This document shows positions 48,301 through 53,835 of a stretch of DNA of 64,000 bases, piece by piece (position 1 is the first letter of the stretch; the number at the start of each line of letters is the position of its first letter). Origin of the DNA: Sialis fuliginosa (Eukaryota; Arthropoda; Insecta; Megaloptera; Sialidae); assembly GCA_961205875.1 (NCBI GenBank), contig OY540812.1, positions 28,901,098 to 28,965,097 on the forward strand, in the 5' to 3' direction. The notes beneath the pieces are model-generated. The model did no database searches and was not told where the DNA came from. It saw only the letters and a list, made by a program, of their open reading frames with translations. A program made the translations under genes and the position numbers.

Positions 48301-49286
48301 TTTTAGACATTTACAATAATTGTACACATGAAAAGTTTTGTCTGTTTTCCTTACAAAAAATTAAATATTGAAAATTTTATGGATAGGGATTAGCCGAAGC
48401 ATATTTGGCACAAAACGATAATTTAATTATTTGAAAGAGTGACGTAATTTCGTGTCTGACCTTGGCGCCTCGCCATCTTAAAAAATGACGGAAGTTTTTT
48501 CGTAATATATCCATTTCAATTGTTACTATCAATATTATAAAAGAAACAATTCCTTACAACTTTTGTTTCAGAATTTTTTAATTGAACGGGTTTTGACGTA
48601 CAGCAGATCAAATTTAAAAAAATTGTAGAAACAAGTATTTTTAAAAATTCGTAAATTATTATCTGCCTTGGGCCACTATAGATCAAAAACTTCTTAATCT
48701 AAAAAAAGTTTGAGACAAAAGTTGTACGGAATCGTTTCATCTATAATAATGATATAAACTAGTTATCTCCTAGAACCAACTGGAAAGAAGATATTACAAT
48801 TAATCTTATTTCCGCCATTTTTCAAGATGGCAACATGCCAGAGTCAAAAACAACAAAGCATTTTTCATTGTTAGTTTAAATTTTTTAGATTCATTACATT
48901 TATTGAATTATGACAGCTGTTTGTTTTATATGCCTTAAACGATAACTGAAACGAAATCGTAGCTTCTGAGCATCTCTATTTCTCAATTATGCAAAAAAAA
49001 TCATCAAAATATTCGTTCTACAAAACATTTCATGTGTTAAAAATATCAGTAAAATCATTTGAAAAATAAATGTTCGTACAAAAAATCAGTAAAAAAAGCA
49101 ATAATAAATATAAAACATGTTATAACCGTAAAAATCTAACATATTTGATGTCTCTCTCTCTTTAATACATGTAAAGAAACTAGCCATCGCTCTTGGAAGA
49201 GCTACAAACCAACATCTAGTTCAAGCACACGCCACCACGAATCGTCGCGCTACCGTAGTTCACCCTACACTCGACCTTCAAAGTAA
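18212..49286 (+). CDS. KHDRBS-like (qkr58E family): STAR-family KH-domain RNA-binding protein (Sam68/KHDRBS-like), 3' six exons
   Basis: Joined exons 18212-18336, 32380-32575, 35871-36077, 45305-45632, 46864-46943 and 49177-49286 give one open frame of 347 complete residues plus a partial first codon. Order in the protein: conserved pre-KH segment ([19 protein letters not shown]), KH domain with the GPKG RNA-contact loop ([14 protein letters not shown]), QUA2 region ([17 protein letters not shown]), a Gly/Pro/Arg linker with PxxP motifs, and a Tyr/Ser/His-rich tail ending [12 protein letters not shown]. In this family the KH-QUA2 unit binds U(U/A)AA-type RNA and controls splicing and RNA fate in the nucleus; PxxP and tyrosine-rich parts bind SH3 and SH2 proteins. 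Introns are 14.0, 3.3, 9.2, 1.2 and 2.2 kb. The N-terminal exon(s) with QUA1 were not found here. Family assignment is secure; exact orthology to one Drosophila paralogue is not shown. Confidence 0.93.
18407..18557. mobile_element. Diverged copy of the palindromic MITE at 634-859
   Basis: TA precedes CAGGAAAAAACTATCTTAGA; ATTATCTTAATATAATATAA and CTTAATCCAACTATATT match the arms of the 634-859 element. The right arm is mostly lost. It sits about 70 bp after the exon A donor. Confidence 0.6.
18560..18870. repeat. Unclassified GC-richer repeat with internal duplication
   Basis: CGTCATCTGGGGTGCCCAAA at about 18718 recurs as CATTATCTGGGGTGCCCAAA at about 18810, each after a CACGAGA/GCGAGAG phrase, and GGTAGCCTCAGTAG pairs with CACTGAGGCAACC as an outer inverted repeat. 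Not recognised. Confidence 0.5.
18890..19066 (-). repeat. Short dispersed repeat (CAGCTAGT-ended family), inverted
   Basis: TACCAAATTTCACGAAGATC, GGCTCTGCGGTTTAGCCGTA, AACAGACAGACAGACAAAGT and CGCATTTATAATGTTAGTAT are the reverse complements of phrases in 28985-29190. Confidence 0.75.
19640..20525. mobile_element. hAT-type element carrying a nested fold-back
   Basis: Ends CAGAGGTCACTAAACTACGG and (reverse complement) CAGGGGTCACCGAACTTTTC, with GGCCCGCGGGCCG close to the left tip, are typical of hAT/Charlie-type elements. Flanks ATCTACGG (19632-19639) and ATCTTCGG (20526-20533) are an 8-bp duplication with one change. Removing the insert at 19782-20364 leaves only about 300 bp, so the host element is itself a MITE. 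Confidence 0.87.
19782..20364. mobile_element. Fold-back MITE (CAGGGTGTCCC family) nested in the hAT element
   Basis: CAGGGTGTCCCAAGACTGTG at the left and its complement at the right start arms of about 130 bp that are nearly identical (AACAACTTTTGTATTTAA, AATATGCGGTTTGTCTAACC). TA stands on both sides. The middle is unpaired and non-coding. Confidence 0.9.
20534..21690. other. No gene or clear element seen
   Basis: Intronic. AACACCCTGTATACG near 21090 looks like a lone end of a CAGGGTGTCCC-type MITE, but no partner end was found. Confidence 0.4.
21693..22408 (-). repeat. Dispersed repeat (CGCGGCTTCGCTCGCGTGG family)
   Basis: Starts GAGCTGTGCCCGCGGCTTCG and ends AGACAGAGAGACGTTGAGCT. Matches 62650-63505 in inverse orientation along its length (GGACTACGGAATTATTG, GACGATGAAATCATTTAT, GTTACCTAACGTAAC). 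Class unknown; non-coding in both copies. Confidence 0.75.
22409..23659. other. No gene or clear element seen
   Basis: AT-rich intron sequence without definable repeats. Confidence 0.45.
23660..24680 (+). mobile_element. Dispersed element with internal tandem units, GGTTCCGAAG family copy 1
   Basis: Starts GGTTCCGAAGAAACCCTATT and ends ATACACTCGTGTATC..TTGCCCGAATTATT. The interior holds about two and a half imperfect units of roughly 300-350 bp, each with GCATGTGGCATGTCAAAATG, TGTAGGGGGCT, CTCAAAAAATCTGAAAAAAA and GGGACTACCAAC. The same architecture is seen in inverted copy 30025-30808 and in 53836-54430. No coding frame. Confidence 0.8.
24681..25440. other. No gene or clear element seen
   Basis: Intron sequence; nothing recognised. 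Confidence 0.45.
25525..26792 (+). mobile_element. Dispersed element with ~285-bp tandem repeat
   Basis: Starts AGGTTTCCGTAGAAAACTAG and ends CTACGGAAACCT..GTGCCCAACACGCACTTGGC. Inside, GGACCCCC followed by CATAGACTGAAAA recurs at about 25686, 25972, 26253 and 26541, a period of 281-288 bp; each unit also has CCCATTGAGTG, AGGTCTCCTAAAATGCAACA, CCCTTCAGTCACGATATATT and CAGAGCGTCC. Non-coding on both strands apart from chance frames. A related head fragment is at 25441-25500. Confidence 0.85.
26798..27303 (+). mobile_element. Shorter second copy of the 285-bp-unit element
   Basis: Head removed; contains one and a half units (AGATCTCCTAAAATGCAACA, CCCTTCAGTCACGAGATATT, CAGAGCGTCC) and the same tail GTGTGCCCAACATGCACTTG. 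It follows the first copy after only a few bases, so the two look like neighbours produced by tandem insertion or unequal exchange. Confidence 0.75.
27339..27672 (+). repeat. Short dispersed repeat (CAGCTAGT-ended family)
   Basis: Opens ATACTAATATTATAATTGCA, then TGTCTGTCTGTATGTC, ACGGCTAAATCGCAGAACCG, GCATCCCAAGGAAGCACATA, and closes GAAGTCGCAGGTAACAGCTA. Interior has an extra segment with a TTCTTC run. Confidence 0.8.
28050..28400 (+). repeat. Degenerate dispersed repeat
   Basis: ACGATTTGGACCCGGTGTTA, CCTTCCTCGTGACAAGCTCT, AAAACCGGAATAAAATCCGT and CAGACAAACAGACGCGGCGA are the ordered phrases of a common insect retroposon-like repeat, here eroded. Confidence 0.6.
28985..29190 (+). repeat. 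Short dispersed repeat (CAGCTAGT-ended family)
   Basis: CATACTATTATTATAAATGC, ACCGATCTTGATTAAATTTG, GCATCCTGGGGATGGACATA and GAAGTCGCAGGTAACAGCTA match the copy at 27339-27672 but the interior is shorter. Confidence 0.8.
29520..29549 (-). repeat. Interstitial insect telomere-type repeat, (TTAGG)6
   Basis: Six perfect AACCT units, that is TTAGG on the minus strand, the canonical insect telomere repeat, here far inside an intron. Confidence 0.9.
29550..30024. other. No gene seen
   Basis: AT-rich intron sequence after the telomere-like run. A 76-codon frame at 29719-29949 shows no recognised domain and has intron-like composition. Confidence 0.4.
30025..30808 (-). mobile_element. GGTTCCGAAG family copy 2, inverted
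   Basis: Reads as the reverse complement of 23660-24680: GGAATAATTCGGGCAAGACA, GGGTTCCGAAGTACGTACTA, TCAGATTTTTTGAGCC, GAGCTATTTAGCTTTGAGTG and GGGTTTCTTCGGAACCC follow in reverse order. It has one internal unit fewer. Together with copy 1 it forms a 7-kb spaced inverted pair inside intron 1. Confidence 0.85.
31205..32295. repeat. Fold-back inverted repeat (~1.1 kb) just upstream of exon B
   Basis: Successive blocks pair outward from a centre near 31700: TCTATGATTAAAAATAAGAT with its complement at 31785-31805; ATATACTATGTCCATTTGAC with 31917-31936; AATAAGTGTTATTGATTTCC and AGTATCAAACAATAATAATT with 32050-32090; AACAGTAGATCGAG with 32234-32250; AGTGATTTACAACT with 32262-32275. Arms are diverged. 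The right end stops about 85 bp before the exon B acceptor. Confidence 0.8.
32380..32575 (+). CDS. KHDRBS-like (qkr58E family): Exon B: KH domain core of the KHDRBS-like gene
   Basis: Acceptor ttatttcag| precedes TTC AAC TTT; donor is TTTAG|gtgatt. The 65 codons read [20 protein letters not shown] onward through [19 protein letters not shown] to [22 protein letters not shown] is the loop that contacts RNA in KH domains, and the long variable loop after RGSM is typical of STAR-type KH domains. The exon ends one base into a Gly codon that exon C completes, giving CALGPPAEAH as expected. If the intron were retained, translation would stop after about ten more codons at 32602-32604, inside the KH domain. 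Confidence 0.95.
32605..32954. other. No gene or clear element seen
   Basis: Start of intron 2 after exon B; nothing recognised. Confidence 0.45.
32955..33150 (+). repeat. Direct repeat, first copy
   Basis: TATAAACAAATCTGCTTCAA, TTAGATTAATTGCAAGTAAT, AATGACTGG, TATACGAAGAATA and AAATTCCATCTTATTA appear in the same order at 33960-34122. Confidence 0.8.
33356..33720. mobile_element. Internally deleted hAT MITE (365 bp), GGTGTACCGG family
   Basis: Ends TAGAGATGTATCGGAATTCC and (reverse complement) TAGAAGTGTACCGGAATTCA; flanks ATCGTAAT (33348-33355) and ATCATAAT (33721-33728) are an 8-bp duplication with one G/A change. The inner stretch AAAGAAATACCATATAGAAT through TAAGATAATAGTCTATGTA is the reverse complement of part of the 6574-7790 element. 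Confidence 0.88.
33960..34122 (+). repeat. Direct repeat, second copy
   Basis: Second copy of the 32955-33150 sequence, about 1 kb downstream, with scattered substitutions and small gaps. Either a local duplication or two insertions of one repeat. Confidence 0.8.
34123..34940. other. Mostly unrecognised intron; one repeat fragment
   Basis: GACGGACAAGTGCGAGTAAA with TGCGCCCTGAGGGTTCC at 34523-34562 is the head of a repeat common in insect genomes (GGACAAGTGCGAGTCGGAC type), truncated here. Frames of 63-104 codons overlap on both strands without known domains. Confidence 0.45.
34941..35625. mobile_element. Fold-back MITE (685 bp), CCCGGGAAAAAA family
   Basis: CCCGGGAAAAAATTTCAGAT at the left is matched by its complement at the right, and arms of about 280 bp stay highly similar (CTGAAGTGATCTCGGTTGAT, CGTATTGAATGATATTTGAG, CGATCCAGCGGGAAAAATAC). 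TA flanks both ends. A related single-arm copy with internal repeats is at 41505-42055. It ends 245 bp before exon C. Confidence 0.92.
35871..36077 (+). CDS. KHDRBS-like (qkr58E family): Exon C: end of KH domain and QUA2
   Basis: Acceptor ttttcaatag| opens on GC CCG CCA; donor is CAGAG|gtaaac. Residues [20 protein letters not shown] finish the KH fold, and [20 protein letters not shown] is the QUA2 extension that helps read RNA in STAR proteins. The rest ([20 protein letters not shown], then [10 protein letters not shown]) starts the low-complexity linker. The exon is strongly GC-rich against AT-rich introns. Phase 1 at both ends, so loss of this exon alone would keep the frame but destroy the C-terminal KH helix and QUA2. 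Confidence 0.94.
36078..36243. other. Intron 3 start, no feature
   Basis: Frames run on from exon C for a few codons ([14 protein letters not shown] then stop) but follow a good donor and are taken as intron. Confidence 0.6.
36244..36640. mobile_element. MITE copy 2, AGGTGTCAT family
   Basis: Starts CAGGTGTCATGGCGCATTTT and follows copy 5220-5649 with about 90% identity by eye (TTTCTCGGTTTTACTTTTGG, AATTTATAAACAGTGCAGAT, GGCGGATTGCTGTATTTTTC), ending near GGCATCATACCTATTGTC. The terminal GACACCT end is missing. Confidence 0.75.
36641..37677. other. No gene seen; small MITE fragment
   Basis: AATAGCTAGCAAGCACCCAG with AGATATTTATATGACCAC near 36902-36950 looks like a remnant of the GCTAGCTAGC MITE family. 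The 139-codon minus-strand frame at 36713-37132 is Lys/Asn/Ile-rich and low in complexity, as expected for AT-rich intron. Confidence 0.45.
37678..38200. repeat. AT-rich minisatellite with palindromic units
   Basis: Opens CCCGGGAAAAAATGATAATA. ATTCTCGGATCGTGCCAAAA with TCAGG occurs at about 37910 and 38028 and, inverted, at about 37748-37770, each joined to AGCATATATTA/TAATATATGCT. Between them are runs of TATATTATAATATATAC. The unit is about 118 bp. Confidence 0.75.
38463..39162. mobile_element. TA-flanked Tc1/mariner-type MITE (700 bp)
   Basis: CACTTATCCAAAAAATTAAA with GGAACAAACAATTAC on the left mirrors GTTCCTTTAATTTTTTGGAT on the right; terminal repeats run about 90 bp up to CTGTGAAAAATGGTCGTA. 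Such ends are common in Tc1/mariner elements. The 500-bp middle is non-coding. Confidence 0.87.
39294..39489. mobile_element. MITE copy, TGTCCGGTATT family (GCAAGCTTGC type, 196 bp)
   Basis: Left end ACGTCCAATATTATAAAGGA then TTTGCAAGCTTGCAAACACT; right end TTTTTGTAAGCTTGTAAATT then CCTTTATAATACCGGACAT. Shares AGAACTGTCATATAAGTTTG with the larger copies, but the terminal palindrome GCTAGCTAGC is replaced by CAAGCTTG in both arms. Confidence 0.82.
39523..40300. mobile_element. MITE copy 3, AGGTACTGGCACCA family, enlarged
   Basis: AGGTACTGGCACCAGTCTAG at the left and CAGACTGGTGCCTGTATA at the right enclose family sequence (GATGTTTGATTACTGCCGTT, ACAGCGTAATTTGACAATTC, CACTATTGGAGAAAAAACAT) plus about 300 bp of extra AT-rich DNA at 39720-40040. 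It stands 33 bp from the previous MITE. Confidence 0.8.
40301..41504. other. No gene or clear element seen
   Basis: Strongly T-rich stretch on the + strand (40590-41000) with chance frames such as 40635-40859 that encode only Phe/Tyr/Leu-rich sequence. Confidence 0.45.
41505..42055. mobile_element. Rearranged copy of the CCCGGGAAAAAA fold-back family
   Basis: CGTATTGAGTGATATTTGAG with GCCCGTGTATTAAATTAAT, GTCACAGATGAACGGTTC and CGATCCGGCGGGAAAAATAC match one arm of 34941-35625. The segment ACACGTATTAAGTGATATTT appears at 41514 and 41916 and a close form at 41607, so part is repeated. Ends are not preserved. Confidence 0.75.
42540..43449. repeat. AT-rich minisatellite, unit about 87 bp
   Basis: The anchor GCTCTGAGGGTTGATATATA or close variants occurs near 42632, 42716, 42803, 42911, 42996, 43084 and 43169; the rest of the unit is ATATTATCAGATATGTCTAT with TTAATATATATAACGATATA. 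One unit is longer by an internal duplication. The Tc1 palindrome begins where the array stops, and TATTATCATTTTTTCCCGGG resumes beyond it. Confidence 0.85.
43795..44310 (+). pseudogene. Tc1-like transposase, N-terminal part (left arm and loop)
   Basis: From [20 protein letters not shown] it encodes paired helix-turn-helix DNA-binding regions ([35 protein letters not shown]) and the start of the DDE catalytic core, LWSDETK, with the first catalytic Asp. It then reads [10 protein letters not shown] and stops at TGA where relatives have Arg (CGA), consistent with CpG decay. The next residues PPNTE are still typical, then the sequence switches to the opposite arm. The second Asp and Glu are missing, so it cannot be active. 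An upstream in-frame Met at 43690 is possible but MGRN fits the family better. Confidence 0.92.
44273..44776 (-). pseudogene. Tc1-like transposase, N-terminal part (right arm)
   Basis: Minus-strand copy of the same transposase, from [10 protein letters not shown] at 44776 down to TVAQWKHI, where the arm ends at 44325 and the frame runs into the loop ([11 protein letters not shown]). Five residue differences from the left arm in this part (Phe/Leu, Glu/Gly, Ala/Val, Phe/Ile, Tyr/His). It lacks every catalytic acidic residue. Confidence 0.92.
45305..45632 (+). CDS. KHDRBS-like (qkr58E family): Exon D: Gly/Pro/Arg-rich and Tyr-rich linker
   Basis: Acceptor ccattactag| joins the preceding G to give [18 protein letters not shown]. 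The exon encodes a proline-rich stretch ([19 protein letters not shown]) with PxxP cores like the SH3 ligands of Sam68, a helical-looking piece ([20 protein letters not shown]), then a Tyr/His/Pro-rich part ([28 protein letters not shown]). The donor AG|gttggt is chosen over the gtaaaa four bases later because only the former keeps exon E open. It is the GC-richest block in the window. The divergent linker makes this exon less conserved than the KH exons. Confidence 0.92.
45768..45981 (+). repeat. Truncated copy of the 62650-63505 dispersed repeat
   Basis: ACGTCTGTCTGTCTGTG, CACTCGAGAACCACTTATAT, TACGTTAGGTAACATAAGGA, GATAATAGTAAATCAAGTC and AATACGTTGCCTAAACC match 62660-62882 in order. It stops there and continues into another repeat. 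Confidence 0.78.
45982..46483 (-). mobile_element. Partial copy of the GGTGCCCATAATACC family
   Basis: Reverse-complement match to 61129-61620 over its whole length: GTTTACGTGGCATCTGCAAT, TAGGGGTCCATAATATCAGC, TAAAACTTGTAGCAACTC-like and GGTGCCCATAATACCACCTT. It has one terminus; the other third present at 61620-61925 is missing. Confidence 0.85.
46484..46565. repeat. CGGTTC-rich subterminal-type patch
   Basis: GGTTCGGTTCCGGTTTTCGT and CGGTTTTCGGTTCAGTTCCG repeat a CGGTT(C) motif about eight times, much as in the tips of hAT elements at 2326 and 6574. No ends or target duplication found. Confidence 0.5.
46864..46943 (+). CDS. KHDRBS-like (qkr58E family): Exon E: acidic/tyrosine-rich tail segment
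   Basis: Acceptor tttatttacag|, donor TATG|gtaaga. It reads [20 protein letters not shown] then EPADPYG, with seven tyrosines in about 27 residues, the composition expected for the tyrosine-phosphorylated tail of Sam68-like proteins. Phases fit on both sides: AG|C makes Ser at entry and G|AA makes Glu at exit. At 80 nt it is easily missed by gene finders. Confidence 0.88.
46944..48457. other. Intron 5, no gene seen
   Basis: AT-rich with T-rich patches at 47570-47660. Frames of 65-87 codons on both strands overlap each other and have no known domain. Confidence 0.45.
48458..48845. mobile_element. Fold-back MITE (388 bp), GGC.TCTTGAAAAATGGCGGAA family
   Basis: GACCTTGGCGCCTCGCCATC then TTAAAAAATGACGGAAG at the left pairs with the right end, reverse complement GACTCTGGCATGTTGCCATC then TTGAAAAATGGCGGAA. 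Inner blocks AACAATTCCTTACAACTTTT and AAAAGTTGTACGGAATCGTT also pair. No coding capacity; target duplication not clear. Confidence 0.78.
49177..49286 (+). CDS. KHDRBS-like (qkr58E family): Exon F: C-terminus and stop codon
   Basis: A run of TCTCTCTCTCTTT precedes the acceptor gtaaag|. The exon reads [20 protein letters not shown] then [16 protein letters not shown] and TAA at 49284-49286. A basic, Arg/Tyr-rich end ([10 protein letters not shown]) is where Sam68-type proteins carry their nuclear localisation signal, so nuclear import is a reasonable inference. Sequence after the stop is AT-rich and non-coding. Confidence 0.9.
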
Positions 49287-49645
49287 ACAAGATGGCCGAC
49301 ATCTAAATGTCAAACCGTTCGCACTAGAGTTTGGTTTTCTAACCTTAAAAATAATTTCCAAGCATTTAAAATAGTTTTAATATAAAAATATATATAAACT
49401 ATACAGTATATTTTGTATAGCAAACCACAGACAAAGAAAAAACAGTGAAATTATTTAAAAATTTTAAATAATCGTAAAATTTGTTAATAACAGATAAAAT
49501 ACTTAATAATAATGTTTTCTGGGAATCAGAAAAAAGGTAAAACAATACCGGAAATTAAAATAAAATTAAACTCTAGTCCGCACAAAGTAATTCAAGTCAA
49601 AATAAAGTTTGTATTTTTAGTTTTTTGTGCATTTTAATAAAATTA
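49287..49645 (+). other. Probable 3' UTR with polyadenylation signals
   Basis: Follows the stop codon directly. AATAAA occurs at 49601-49606 and again at 49636-49641, followed by T/GT-rich sequence (gtttgtatttttag, ttttttgtgc). Either could end the transcript, and further AATAAA-like sites downstream allow longer forms. Assigned from motifs only. Confidence 0.55.
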
Positions 49646-51630
49646 TATACATATAGATAGATGTTGTGACAGTTAAAAAATTTGCATTCACTAGATTAAA
49701 ATGGAAAGCTTAAATGTCTGTAGTTTTTAAATATTAAATTATATTTAATATTCTGTTACAATATTGCATCTAACAAGAATATAAAACTTTTATTTTATTT
49801 TTATTTTAAATCAGAAAAAAATCAAAAGCATGCTTTTTTGTGAATCTAATTAAATAATAAATTATGAATGTTACTTTTTTCAAAATAAAAAAATAGTGTT
49901 TAGTATAAACTTATACGTATAGATATATTTTTAATATATCTAATTTAATATAAGACATTACAATATAACCAGTATGGTTTTAGTTGCATTAACACTTTTA
50001 AAATCATCGCATAAATAAATTTAAAAAAATCACACAACTTTAAAATAATGTGTCATTTGAAAAAAGAAACACGAATATTTTTGAAAACTATTATAAAAAG
50101 AAACATTCTACATATATTCATGTTTCAGTGTTATTATAATATTATATTTTTAAATGTTATTTTCGAATAGATTTTAAACGGATATTTAGTTGTCTTTAGT
50201 TATAATTTTTTAAACTAAAGTTTCTTTTAACAAAGCGTAAAACTTAAATTTAGTTCAAATTAAAGATTACTTACTTGTATTAAAAATAATTCTACCTTCT
50301 ATATTTTCTTTTAATTATTAATTAAAAATGTAATCAAGTTTACAGAATATATATATTTTTATGTTCAATTTTTAAATATATAATTTTTAGTGAATTCATT
50401 TTTGTAGTGTTATATTAAAAATAAATTCCTTTTTACAATTGTATAATTGTGAATTTTGATCAATATTAGTAAATAGTTTGACAGTAGTATTGAAATCGTA
50501 AATTTGTAATTTTCGGTATATTTTAAAAATCACTTATACGTGTATAATGAACAATTAAATATATAATAAAATAATTCAATTGCGACTTTCTTTAACTGCC
50601 TTAATTTTCAGTGAAAAATAATAATTAAAGATCTTAGAATCATACACACCCTAAAAATTCCATATAAATCGTATCTCAAATAGGATCAGAAATAAATAGA
50701 TAAGACACATATAAAACTTTATAATATTTAAATCGATGAATTCTACCTTTCAACTGCGCCATCTTTGTTTGAACACAGTGAATACCCCATTAAAATCGGT
50801 TCAGTAATAATTCGATAACTCTCCATACGTGTGTAATGTCACTGCTAAGCCCCTTGACGGGATAGCGTGATGATATAATATAACCTTAACTGATTCTGAG
50901 CTTCCTAACAGTGAAAGTTTCATAAAAATCGGTTCAATAATTTTCGAACAAAACAGACAGACAACGGTTTTAATAAAATCTATTAAAACGTATTATATTG
51001 TACATATAAAGCCTACTAAAAATTCTTCACCCGCGTTTATTTCAAATTCAGAATCTTTTTATTAAAAAATATATTTTTTACTTAATACGTACCTGACCTA
51101 ATTATCCAAAGTAAATGTTAAAATACGTCAATATCACAACTACCTTTTGATTTTATATATTTTAATAAATTTTTCTTAATACGGGCCTGTTGTAAATCAA
51201 TTATCACATAACCTAAAGCCTAAACTATTTTATTTCATTATGAAAATACAACATACTTTGTATTATTCATATTTTTTACCTAGTTCATATATTCATAGTT
51301 TCACATTTGATGTATTTCTTCTAATAATTTTTTCCTTGCAGCAATATTCTTTATTTCAGATAATTTTCCATATGAATAACATTCTGAATAAAATGATATG
51401 ATGATACTGTATGTTATTTTCTTTTCTTTTTTCCCTGTCATATCAACATTTTCAGCTACTGAATCGTGAAAAATGTCGAGGAGATATATTGCATGCGGGT
51501 TTGAAAAAATCCTTGTGTCTTTAAAATGTTCTGAATTGACAGACAAAATATTATCATATTTGTTTGAACAAAAATGATAAATTTAAATATATTTACATGG
51601 TCGCAGCTTCGAAAAACTTTACATTCTTTT
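49646..51630. other. AT-rich sequence, possible extended 3' UTR; no gene seen
   Basis: Very AT-rich DNA without a convincing reading frame. Part could belong to a long 3' UTR. Around 50741-50990 lies a stretch with the phrase aaaatcggttcaataatttt and acagacagac, typical of the dispersed insect repeats seen elsewhere in the window. Confidence 0.5.
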
Positions 51631-51632
51631 AT

Positions 51633-51845
51633 AAAGTAAAGGCACCAATTATGGCCGCTATAAAAGCAAGTTTTCGGTTTTTTGGATTAATGGGCTTGTT
51701 TTTTGTAATTCTCATGAACTCATGTTACTAATAAAACAAGTACTTAGCTCTTTATTTAATCAATATAACTACCAAAGTTGGCAAATATAGTTTGTTTTTT
51801 AAATTATAGCCTTTTATTTTTTATTTTATTTTATTTTATAATTCG
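51633..51845 (+). mobile_element. MITE copy 4 (partial), AGGTACTGGCACCA family
   Basis: AAAGGCACCAATTATGGCCG, TTTTTGTAATTCTCATGAAC, CATGTTACTAATAAAACAAG and AATTATAGCCTTTTATTTT follow the family order; the right half is absent. Confidence 0.75.
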
Positions 51846-52037
51846 AAATATTTTCTTTGCAATTTTTAAGTACAAAAAATTATTTTTTAATTTTTCTTAA
51901 TTTGCAACTAATTCAACTTTAATTTTCTATAAAAATCTAACTTAGATTTTAGGTAAAAAAAAATGTATGTGCAACTAAATAAAAATCTCCTCGATACATT
52001 TTCATGTTCAAATTGGTTAAGTTTAAAAGCTAGTGCT
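51846..52037. other. Short unrecognised spacer
   Basis: AT-rich DNA between two MITEs. Confidence 0.4.
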
Positions 52038-52371
52038 ATGTCCGGTATTATAAAGGACCTAACAAAATTTGCTAGCTAGCAATTACATTCAAATGGGGTA
52101 TTAATACTGTACTAGTATCTATGGATTAGTTATAGAATTTAGAGCAGTGACACTTCAACTAATTGTAACACAGTTGGCATCTTTGACCGTACAAAATAAT
52201 TTTCATAACATCACCACTGTTTTAATACCGTTTGTATTTACCTACAACGCGTGCGCGAAACTTGTCAAAGTCATCAACAAACTCCAAAAGAACTGTCATA
52301 TATGTTTGATATCTCAGTTGAAACTGCTTGCTAGCTAACAAATTTGTTAGGTCCTTTATGATACCGGACAT
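52038..52371. mobile_element. MITE, best copy of the TGTCCGGTATT family (334 bp)
   Basis: ATGTCCGGTATTATAAAGGA then CCTAACAAAATTTGCTAGCT at the left; right end in reverse complement ATGTCCGGTATCATAAAGGA then CCTAACAAATTTGTTAGCT. Terminal inverted repeats exceed 45 bp and hold a NheI-like GCTAGC doublet. Relatives at 16646-16943 and 39294-39489; fragments at 1875 and 36902. Confidence 0.9.
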
Positions 52372-52971
52372 TAAAAGTGATTTAAGCATCGAAATACCAC
52401 ATATCATGTGGTAAAGACAGTAAAACAGATAATAAATACAAATACCTATACCATTCAAATATAATAACTAGAAGATTATAATTCAACTTTACCCACAAAA
52501 AATATATATTCTATTGTTTCCCAAGCATATCTTTTTAATTTCTAAAAATACGTTTACCTACATTCCATAAAAAATTCAACATTTTTTTCACTTTAATACA
52601 ATAATTTGGCATTTGAGTGGCATCTTAAATTAAAGGAAGCCAGAACTAATGTGATATATTATGTATGTTATGTTGCAGTACGAAATTTATGTACCTTTAT
52701 AACATTTCTTATTTCTAGTTTCATTGTGACGTACCTATTAGAAAACGTCTGCCACGCGATGGTGCAGTGCTCCATTGTGCTAAATCCTGTAAAAAGATAT
52801 ATATCTTCATAAGGGAATATTTTACAACGAAATTTGTAATGGCTTTTTTTATTGAAAATTTAATGCTTACAAAAATATTTTATACAATTTTCATGTTTCA
52901 TGCGTCATTCATGAGATATTTTTAAGAAATAAACTATCTGCTAGTCAGGCCGTACTAACAAACAAGTTTTA
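52372..52971. other. No gene or clear element seen
   Basis: AT-rich flank downstream of the KH gene. Confidence 0.45.
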
Positions 52972-52979
52972 TTAATATC

Positions 52980-53277
52980 CAGTGGCGTATTTACGTTAAG
53001 TGCCGCCCCTCTACCAAGGGAAAATTTAATTTATTTTTGATAGAAGTCAGAATTACTATATGAACTGAAAAGTGATAACTGTTTTTATAAGTGATGTAGA
53101 ACAAAATATAATATACATAAATTAAAAACTGGGGACCTTTTTTTTTTTTAGTCGCACTACTACTAATTTTTTGTTTTCCTATTTTTGTAATATTCTGTAA
53201 CTAAAAGAAACTAAAGAATCTGCCGCCCCTCTCAGCCTTCCGCCCTAGGCCATGGCCCCATGGTAAATACGCCACTG
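52980..53277. mobile_element. hAT MITE (298 bp), CAGTGGCGTA family
   Basis: CAGTGGCGTATTTACGTTAA and, in reverse complement, CAGTGGCGTATTTACCATGG are flanked by an exact 8-bp duplication TTAATATC (52972-52979, 53278-53285). GCCGCCCCTCT stands near both ends. Confidence 0.95.
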
Positions 53278-53285
53278 TTAATATC

Positions 53286-53835
53286 TGTTCAATAGTTGTG
53301 ATTTAAAGAGTGACCGCAAAGTTAGCCTATTTTAAGTAAGTATGTTACAGGTACCAAATTACTCGTCATTAAAAACCAAAGTGAGCATCGCTATTCATTT
53401 TTTGAAAATTTCAAGAAATTATCCCTAGGGGTTGAAAAAAACCCAAAATATTAAAAAATCGAAAATAGCACTATATGGAATTTTAGAAAAATAGTTTCAT
53501 TTTTCTTAATATTTTGGGGATGATTTCACCCCATGGGAGAGCTTTGGGGTGGTTTTTTAACCCACATAAACCCTCATCGATCAAGAAAATACATGATTAC
53601 ATTTTTGTAAGGTTTATTTTATAGAAAAAATACAACGATAAATGATTTTATAATTAGTGGTAGGTTTTTTTAATTTTTTGGAATTTTTTCAATCCCAGAT
53701 TTTTGAAATTTCAGCGCCCAAAACTATGTAAGGAAAAGATAGGCCGGTTAAGAGAAAAGTTCCTTTTTGTGGAACTGTGTAAATTACAAAAAAAACACTA
53801 CCATAAAATAAAGTGATGTGGCTACCATATTTTTA
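53286..53835. other. No gene or clear element seen
   Basis: Contains GGGGTTGAAAAAAACCC and HTTTTGGGG-like runs but no definable element. Confidence 0.4.
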
